Assembly (NCBI GenBank): GCA_031549485.1
Contig: JAVBPR010000023.1
Location: 13,109 to 77,108 of the forward strand
DNA: 64,000 bases
Direction of reading: 5' to 3'
Source of the DNA: JAVBPR01 sp031549485
Lineage (GTDB): Bacteria; Bacillota; Clostridia; Oscillospirales; Feifaniaceae
The notes under the pieces: model-generated
Told to the model about the DNA's origin: nothing
Databases searched by the model: none
The model's input: only the letters and a program-made list of their open reading frames with translations
Position numbers and translations under genes: made by a program
Shown here: positions 60,069 to 64,000 of the stretch, piece after piece
How positions within the stretch are numbered: position 1 is the stretch's first letter
Layout of the letters: each line of letters starts with the position of its first letter

Positions 60069-60725
60069 ATGGATTTTTCTTCTTTAGAAAAAGCGATGAA
60101 AGCAGCAGCGGATGCAAAGCAGGCGGCCGGCATGAGCGCATATATGCGAAATCAGTTTGAGTTTTTGGGTGTTGCTAAACCAAAACGCAAAGAGATTTGC
60201 AAAGAGTATTTTAAGGCGGGAAAAAAGCAAAAAGCCGACTGGGATTTTGTAAACTTCTGCTGGGATGAGCCGTGCAGGGAATTTCAGTATATTGCCGCTG
60301 AGTATCTTTGCCTGATGGCGGAAAGCCTTTCGGAGGCGGATTTGCCGAAGCTAAAGGCAATTATAGTCAAAAAATCATGGTGGGACACTGTAGACACCCT
60401 CGACAAGGCGGTTGGAATTATTGCTTTAAAATTTCCGAAGACAAAAGATATTTTGCTAAAATGGAGCACCGACAAAAATATCTGGTTTCGAAGAGTGGCG
60501 ATTGACCATCAGCTCGGATTCAAAGAAAAAACCGATACGGACCTGTTTGAAAAAATCCTTGTAAACAATCTAAATGAGACGGAGTTTTTTATCAATAAAG
60601 CGATCGGCTGGAGCCTTCGGGAGTACAGTAAAACCGATCCGGAATGGGTAAAGAATTTTATAAAAAAACACAAAAACGGGCTTTCTCCTCTTAGCATAAG
60701 AGAGGGAAGCAAATATATAAAATAG
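60069..60725 (+). CDS. DNA alkylation repair protein (AlkD-like HEAT protein)
   Basis: 218 residues of HEAT-like repeats. Motifs: MSAYMRNQFEFLGVAKPKRKE at the N-terminus (~24-44), then CREFQYIAAEYLC, SWWDTVDTLDKAVG (~102-115), WFRRVAIDHQL and FFINKAIGWSLREYSKTDPEWV (~177-198). The WWDTVD and FINKAIGW blocks are the AlkD signature; AlkD releases bulky cationic alkylated bases without base flipping. The Shine-Dalgarno GCGGGGA precedes ATG 60069. It is the last gene before the terminator. Confidence 0.93.
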   Translation: MDFSSLEKAMKAAADAKQAAGMSAYMRNQFEFLGVAKPKRKEICKEYFKAGKKQKADWDFVNFCWDEPCREFQYIAAEYLCLMAESLSEADLPKLKAIIVKKSWWDTVDTLDKAVGIIALKFPKTKDILLKWSTDKNIWFRRVAIDHQLGFKEKTDTDLFEKILVNNLNETEFFINKAIGWSLREYSKTDPEWVKNFIKKHKNGLSPLSIREGSKYIK

Positions 60726-60728
60726 TAA

Positions 60729-60758
60729 AAAAACCGGCTTTTTAAGCCGGTTTTTCTT
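60729..60758 (+). terminator. Intrinsic terminator after the AlkD-like gene
   Basis: A 12-bp perfect stem (60729-60740 / 60744-60755) with a T-rich tail. Confidence 0.92.
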
Positions 60759-60792
60759 TTCGACAATTTTCTCATTATCGCAGCGTTATTAT
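60759..60792 (+). promoter_or_regulatory. Candidate Spo0A-controlled promoter of spoIIGA
   Basis: TTCGACA (60759-60765) is a perfect 0A box (TGTCGAA on the other strand). Overlapping it, TCGACA (60760-60765) could be a -35; TATTAT (60787-60792) a -10, 21 bases apart. B. subtilis spoIIG is known for an over-long -35/-10 spacing with 0A boxes at the -35. The start codon is 24 bp downstream of the -10. Confidence 0.6.
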
Positions 60793-60816
60793 TTTGCATA
60801 GGCCACAGGAAAGAAG

Positions 60817-61683
60817 GTGGAGAATATCAGGGTTGTCTATTTGGATGTTTTGCTTTTATGCAATTTTTTTGCCGATTATATCCTGATACTTATCACCGAA
60901 AAGATCTCCAAAAACAAAACGGCGGTACATAGGAAAATTTTAAGCGCAATATTCGGCGCGGTTTTTGCGGCATTTATGTTCTTCTATAGAGGCGGCAGTT
61001 TTGCCGTTTTCGCGCTTAACATCGCGGCGCTTCTCATCCTGACTGCGCTTGCTTTTCCGCCTCGAAATTTTTTGCAATTCATAAAACAGTCGGGCATGCT
61101 TCTTGCGGTAGCATTCATCATGGGCGGCGGTATGACCGCGCTCGACAGCTTTTTCGGAAACAACACAAGTTTTCGGGTAAAAAACGGAAGTTTTTACCTT
61201 AATTTTTCGTTTGCAAAAATTATATTTTTTGCGGGAATTGTATTTTTGATAGCGAATTTTGCGGTTAGCCGAAAAAATAAAGCGGATAGGTTTAAGGCGA
61301 GTTTGACGGTGGATTTTTTTGGGGAAAAAGTTTCGGGGCCTGCGCTTATAGATTCGGGAAACGGGCTGCGGGATATGATAAGCGGTGAAAAGGTTATTTT
61401 ATGCGATAAAAAAGCGCTTGAAAAATTTGCGAAACCGCTTGAAAATCATGAAGAACGGAAAATATTTCTGCCGGTTTGCACAGTTACGGGAGAAACAATT
61501 CTCGAGGGTTTTCGGAGCGATTTTGCGGAAATTGAATTTAAAAATGAAAAAAAAAGATTTGAAAAATCGCTGTTTGCTTTTTCAAAAACGGCGCTGAAAG
61601 ACGATTTTATTTTTATAATAAGTCCGGACTACATAGAAGGTCACAAGGAGAGGAAAAATGAAAAGCAACCAACAGTTATTTAA
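60817..61683 (+). CDS. spoIIGA: Sigma-E processing peptidase SpoIIGA
   Basis: A membrane aspartic protease that activates pro-sigma-E in the mother cell after the SpoIIR signal. 288 residues: about five N-terminal membrane helices (YLDVLLLCNFFADYILILI ...) and a C-terminal protease domain with ALIDSGNGLRDMI (the catalytic Asp in DSGN, ~182-194). The start GTG 60817 has AGGAAAG upstream; the N-terminus then matches the family, which begins with VYLDV. It overlaps sigE by 26 nt. It is preceded by a Spo0A box. Confidence 0.93.
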   Translation: MENIRVVYLDVLLLCNFFADYILILITEKISKNKTAVHRKILSAIFGAVFAAFMFFYRGGSFAVFALNIAALLILTALAFPPRNFLQFIKQSGMLLAVAFIMGGGMTALDSFFGNNTSFRVKNGSFYLNFSFAKIIFFAGIVFLIANFAVSRKNKADRFKASLTVDFFGEKVSGPALIDSGNGLRDMISGEKVILCDKKALEKFAKPLENHEERKIFLPVCTVTGETILEGFRSDFAEIEFKNEKKRFEKSLFAFSKTALKDDFIFIISPDYIEGHKERKNEKQPTVI

Positions 61684-62383
61684 CCTTGTTTCGCACATCA
61701 AAAAATTGCTTTCAAAATTAGGGCTTTTTGATGTTTATTATATAAACGGACCGGATATTTTGCCGCTTCCGCTTCCGCTCGAAAAGGAAACTGCGATGAT
61801 AGCTGAGATGCAAAGCGGGAACAGCGAAGCGCGAAACACACTTGTAGAGCATAATTTGCGCCTTGTCGTTTATATTGCGCGAAAATTCGATTCAACCGGC
61901 ATAGGCATTGAGGATTTAATTTCGATAGGGACAATAGGACTTATCAAGGCAATAAATTCATTCAAGCCGGATAAAAACATAAAACTTGCAACATACGCGT
62001 CAAGATGTATCGAAAATGAAATATTAATGTATCTGCGGAAATTCGGAAACATTCGAAGCGAAGTTTCGATAGACGAGCCGCTGAATGTCGACTGGGACGG
62101 AAACGAGCTGCTTTTGTCGGATATTTTAGGCTCCGAAAACGATTTGGTAGGGAAAAGAATTGAAGCGGACGACGATAAAAATATTTTGAAAGAGGCGCTT
62201 TATAAACTTTCGCCGCGTGAAAGGCAAATAATGGAATACCGCTTTGGTATTATCGGCGGCGAGGAACTGACGCAAAAGGATGTGGCGGATTTGCTTGGGA
62301 TTTCGCAATCGTATATTTCGAGGCTTGAGAAAAAAATAATTGAGCGTCTGAAAAAAGATATAGAAAAAAGCACGATGGTATAA
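61658..62383 (+). CDS. sigE: RNA polymerase sporulation sigma factor SigE (pro-form)
   Basis: The early mother-cell sigma factor. 241 residues. The first ~27-30 residues are the pro-sequence (amphipathic HIKKLLSKLGLFDVYYI), which SpoIIGA removes. Region 2 contains HNLRLVVYIARKFDSTGIGIEDL; region 4 holds PRERQIMEYRFGIIGGEELTQ and SQSYISRLEKKII. It starts inside spoIIGA (26-nt overlap) and is followed by a hairpin and sigG. This gene order is identical to that in B. subtilis and most Clostridia. Confidence 0.97.
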   Translation: MKSNQQLFNLVSHIKKLLSKLGLFDVYYINGPDILPLPLPLEKETAMIAEMQSGNSEARNTLVEHNLRLVVYIARKFDSTGIGIEDLISIGTIGLIKAINSFKPDKNIKLATYASRCIENEILMYLRKFGNIRSEVSIDEPLNVDWDGNELLLSDILGSENDLVGKRIEADDDKNILKEALYKLSPRERQIMEYRFGIIGGEELTQKDVADLLGISQSYISRLEKKIIERLKKDIEKSTMV

Positions 62384-62402
62384 GGAAAATAATTCAAAGT
62401 AT

Positions 62403-62462
62403 AACACCTTCGCAAGCGGGCAATAATCTAATTAGATTATGCAGCTTCGGAGGTGTTTTTTT
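62403..62462 (+). promoter_or_regulatory. sigG leader hairpin: Shine-Dalgarno sequestration with terminator-like T-run
   Basis: The 60 bases before sigG fold on themselves. Stem 1: 62403-62412 with 62448-62457 (10 bp, one G-U); stem 2: 62414-62417 with 62444-62447; stem 3: 62420-62421 and 62423-62429 with 62441-62442 and 62434-62440; loop AATT. The Shine-Dalgarno GGAGGTG (62449-62455) is wholly in stem 1 and seven Ts (62456-62462) follow, giving an intrinsic-terminator shape. Confidence 0.75.
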
Positions 62463-63234
62463 GCAGTATAGCAAAGTTGAAATATGCGGTGTCAATACCG
62501 CGAAACTAACCGTCTTATCAAGCGATGAAAAAACCGAACTTCTAAAGAAAATCAAAGCGGGCGACAAGGTCGCCAGAGAAACTTTTATAGCGGGAAATTT
62601 GCGCCTTGTTTTAAGCGTTATTCAGCGGTTTTCAAACAGGGGAGAAAACGCGGACGATCTTTTTCAGGTGGGCTGCATTGGCCTTATTAAAGCGATTGAT
62701 AATTTTAACACCGAGCTCGGCGTACGGTTTTCCACCTATGCCGTGCCGATGATTATCGGAGAACTTCGCAGGTATCTGCGCGATAATAATTCTATTCACG
62801 TCAGCAGGTCTTTACGAGACTTGGCGTATAAAGCCCTTTCGGAAAAAGAAAAAATCCAGCATCAGCAGTCGACCGAACCGGGAATAGAGCAAATTGCAAA
62901 AAATCTTGATATTCCGAGAGAAGACATAGTAATGGCGCTTGACGCGATAAGCGAGCCGGTTTCGCTTTATGAGCCGGTTTATTCCGAAGGTGGGGACTCG
63001 CTGTATGTCATGGATCAGCTAAAAGACAAATTCCAAAACGATGATAATTGGATAGAAGAAATTGCACTTAAAGAGGCGATGAAAAAGCTTAGCGACAGAG
63101 AGAAAAAGATACTTTCACTCAGATTTTTCGAGGGAAAGACTCAAATAGAGGTCGCCGAGGCAATAGGGATTTCGCAGGCGCAGGTGTCAAGGCTTGAAAA
63201 AGGCGCAATGAGCAGAATAAAAAGGCAAATATAA
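62461..63234 (+). CDS. sigG: RNA polymerase sporulation sigma factor SigG
   Basis: The late forespore sigma factor. 257 residues: KVEICGVNTAKLTVLSSDEK at the N-terminus (anti-sigma contact region, strongly conserved in SigG), then region 2 (GNLRLVLSVIQRFSNRGENADDLFQVGCIGLIKAIDNF), region 3 (REDIVMALDAISEPVSLYEPVY) and region 4 (DREKKILSLRFFEGKTQIEVAEAIGISQAQVSRLEKGAM). The start is TTG 62461, 5 bases after GGAGGTG. The Shine-Dalgarno is inside a hairpin, so read-through from the spoIIG operon should be poorly translated, as expected for a forespore-specific factor. Confidence 0.97.
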   Translation: MQYSKVEICGVNTAKLTVLSSDEKTELLKKIKAGDKVARETFIAGNLRLVLSVIQRFSNRGENADDLFQVGCIGLIKAIDNFNTELGVRFSTYAVPMIIGELRRYLRDNNSIHVSRSLRDLAYKALSEKEKIQHQQSTEPGIEQIAKNLDIPREDIVMALDAISEPVSLYEPVYSEGGDSLYVMDQLKDKFQNDDNWIEEIALKEAMKKLSDREKKILSLRFFEGKTQIEVAEAIGISQAQVSRLEKGAMSRIKRQI

Positions 63235-63237
63235 GAT

Positions 63238-63270
63238 AAACCGGCGGGCGAATGCCCGGCCGGTTTTTTT
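63238..63270 (+). terminator. Intrinsic terminator after sigG
   Basis: Stem AAACCGG ... CCGGTTT with inner GGGC/GCCC and a T-run (to 63270). Confidence 0.9.
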
Positions 63271-63311
63271 AATATACTGTATAAATATTATTTTGAGCGG
63301 AGGTAATTAAA

Positions 63312-63581
63312 ATGCGGTTTTGCGAACTTTGCGAAAAAGAGGTAATAAGCTGTAAAGACGGCTCAAGGCTTGGATTTGTCTCGGATTTAGTTTTTAGCTG
63401 CGCGACGGGATGTATCGAAGCTATAGTTGTGCCGATAGGCGGAAAGGTTATGGGCGTTTTCGGGAAAGAAGAAGAAATCGTCATAACATGGGAGGAAATC
63501 GAGCGCATGGGCGAGGATATTATTCTTGTGAATGCCTGTATGCCGCCGTGCACACCAAAAAAGAAAAAGTCGTTTTTTTAA
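63312..63581 (+). CDS. YlmC/YmxH family sporulation protein
   Basis: 89 residues. A PRC-barrel-like small protein: MRFCELCEKEVISCKDGSRLGFVSD is the family signature (ELxxKEVI), then PIGGKVMGVFGKEEEIVITWEEIERMGEDIILV, ending in a Cys- and Lys-rich tail (PPCTPKKKKSFF). YlmC and YmxH are sporulation-associated but of unknown biochemical role. The Shine-Dalgarno is GGAGG. It lies downstream of sigG, a common location for the gene. Confidence 0.93.
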   Translation: MRFCELCEKEVISCKDGSRLGFVSDLVFSCATGCIEAIVVPIGGKVMGVFGKEEEIVITWEEIERMGEDIILVNACMPPCTPKKKKSFF

Positions 63582-63608
63582 ATAATAATATGTGATATAA
63601 TATTAAAA

Positions 63609-63874
63609 CTAAGTGTGCGAGAGCGTGGCTCGCCCGAAAATCTGGAGCGAGGACACGGCGTGGCCGACGCAGACCGGACAGCGGGACGCAGCGACAGATT
63701 GGCGGAAAAGCGAGCAAGCGAAGCATGACTAAACTAAGTGTGCGAGAGCGTGGCTCGCCCGAAAATCTGGCGCGAGGACACGGCGTGGCTGGCGCAGTCC
63801 GGACAGCGGGACACAGAGACAGATTCTCGGAAAAGCGAGCAAGCGAAGCATGACTGGCTAAGTGTGCGAGAGCG
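63609..63874. repeat. GC-rich tandem repeat (124/125-bp unit, two full copies and a partial third)
   Basis: Copy 1 is 63609-63733, copy 2 is 63734-63857 and copy 3 is only 63858-63874 (17 bases). I count 8 mismatches between copies 1 and 2. Each unit begins CTAAGTGTGCGAGAGCG and contains AATCTG / CAGATT and GCGAG / CTCGC inverted pairs. The units are far richer in G+C than the flanks. Open frames through this segment (both strands) give repeated low-information peptides and are not credited as genes. This is also the only long gene-free stretch in the window: 63582-63948 holds nothing else that I recognise. Confidence 0.9.
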
Positions 63875-63948
63875 CAGATTACATGAAAATATGTGGGTAG
63901 TTTATATAGCGCAAGCGACAAATCATAAAATTTATTTGGGGTAAGGAA

Positions 63949-64000
63949 ATGGCTGAGGAAAAGGCAAAGCGCAGAAGCGATTACGAAAAAGAAAAACTAA
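63949..64000 (+). CDS. Start of an unidentified gene, cut by the window edge
   Basis: ATG 63949 has GGGGTAAGG close upstream and opens a frame of 17 residues (MAEEKAKRRSDYEKEKL) that runs off the right edge without a stop. The segment is strongly charged and lysine/glutamate-rich, as in the N-terminus of a soluble cytosolic or nucleic-acid-associated protein. Too little is visible for a function. It is preceded by the tandem repeat. Confidence 0.45.
   Translation, partial: MAEEKAKRRSDYEKEKL

Noticed and set aside
62378..62406. Sigma-F/G-type promoter in the sigE-sigG gap
   Set aside because: GTATA at 62378 and a weak TATAACA near 62400 only loosely fit. Biologically expected but not supported well enough to list.
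63609..63874. CRISPR array
   Set aside because: Units are ~125 bp and contiguous without unique spacers; no cas genes nearby.
63520..63921. 133-residue open frame on the minus strand and 68-residue frame on the plus strand (63738-63944) across the repeat
   Set aside because: The peptides simply repeat with the 124/125-bp unit, show no family pattern and lack credible ribosome sites. Best read as non-coding.

Overview
The window looks like chromosomal DNA of an anaerobic, endospore-forming member of the Clostridia. The evidence is a set of sporulation genes (dpaA/dpaB, spoIIR, ytvI, spoIIGA-sigE-sigG, ymxH and a SpoVD-like PBP) beside clostridial housekeeping genes: a V-type ATPase, formate-THF ligase, acetate kinase, ThyX, AddAB and RNase M5. 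Base use is A/T-rich and uniform. The exception is a GC-rich tandem repeat at the right end. I see no tRNA, rRNA, CRISPR, insertion sequence or prophage.

Layout, left to right. 1-1.0 kb: the end of dpaA and all of dpaB (dipicolinate synthase). 1.0-2.7 kb: a cell-wall amidase and an AraC/GyrI-type regulator. 2.9-6.8 kb: fhs, tsaE, tsaB, rpiB, upp. 6.8-9.7 kb: tmcAL divergent from ackA and a DUF4430 lipoprotein. 9.8-12.1 kb: an internally duplicated DUF1538 membrane protein overlapping a tandem PII-like signalling protein. 12.2-14.5 kb: an ArsR-type metal sensor, with a consensus promoter and a clear operator, and a P1B Zn/Cd ATPase. 14.5-23.2 kb (minus): a complete nine-gene V-ATPase operon followed by a DUF378 gene. 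23.4-25.1 kb (minus): a UPF0210 protein and its ACT-domain partner. 25.1-35.9 kb: a PHP phosphatase, a DUF362 ferredoxin, ispE, spoIIR, addB, addA, rpmE. 35.9-40.1 kb: a patatin, yajC, a small membrane protein, a ferritin-like protein of unknown role, ytvI. 40.2-43.2 kb: ACT-hom-lysC (threonine/methionine branch). 43.2-52.3 kb: a long tightly packed run (wecG-like, thyX, tmk, DUF2156, DJ-1, MTHFS, CPBP, mltG, U32, PBP). 52.3-60.7 kb: alaS, HIT, a CofE-like ligase, comEC, holA, RNase M5, AlkD-like. 60.7-63.6 kb: spoIIGA-sigE-sigG-ymxH. 63.6-64 kb: two and a fraction copies of a 124/125-bp repeat, then the start of another gene.

The most interesting signals are these. (1) Two hairpins, before sigG and before the PBP gene, have the shape of intrinsic terminators, but their 3' arm contains the Shine-Dalgarno of the next gene and their T-run contains its TTG start. 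A weaker relative lies before spoIIR. They look like coupled termination/translation switches on sporulation or cell-wall genes. (2) The DUF1538 transporter-like protein, built of two homologous halves each with an FDSGG motif, is translationally coupled to a double PII protein, which suggests a PII-gated membrane carrier. (3) A ferritin-like protein has a full four-helix diiron ligand pattern plus an extra helix pair. (4) A CofE (F420 ligase) homologue sits in an organism that probably lacks F420. (5) A Spo0A box overlaps a -35 element with unusually long spacing in front of spoIIGA.
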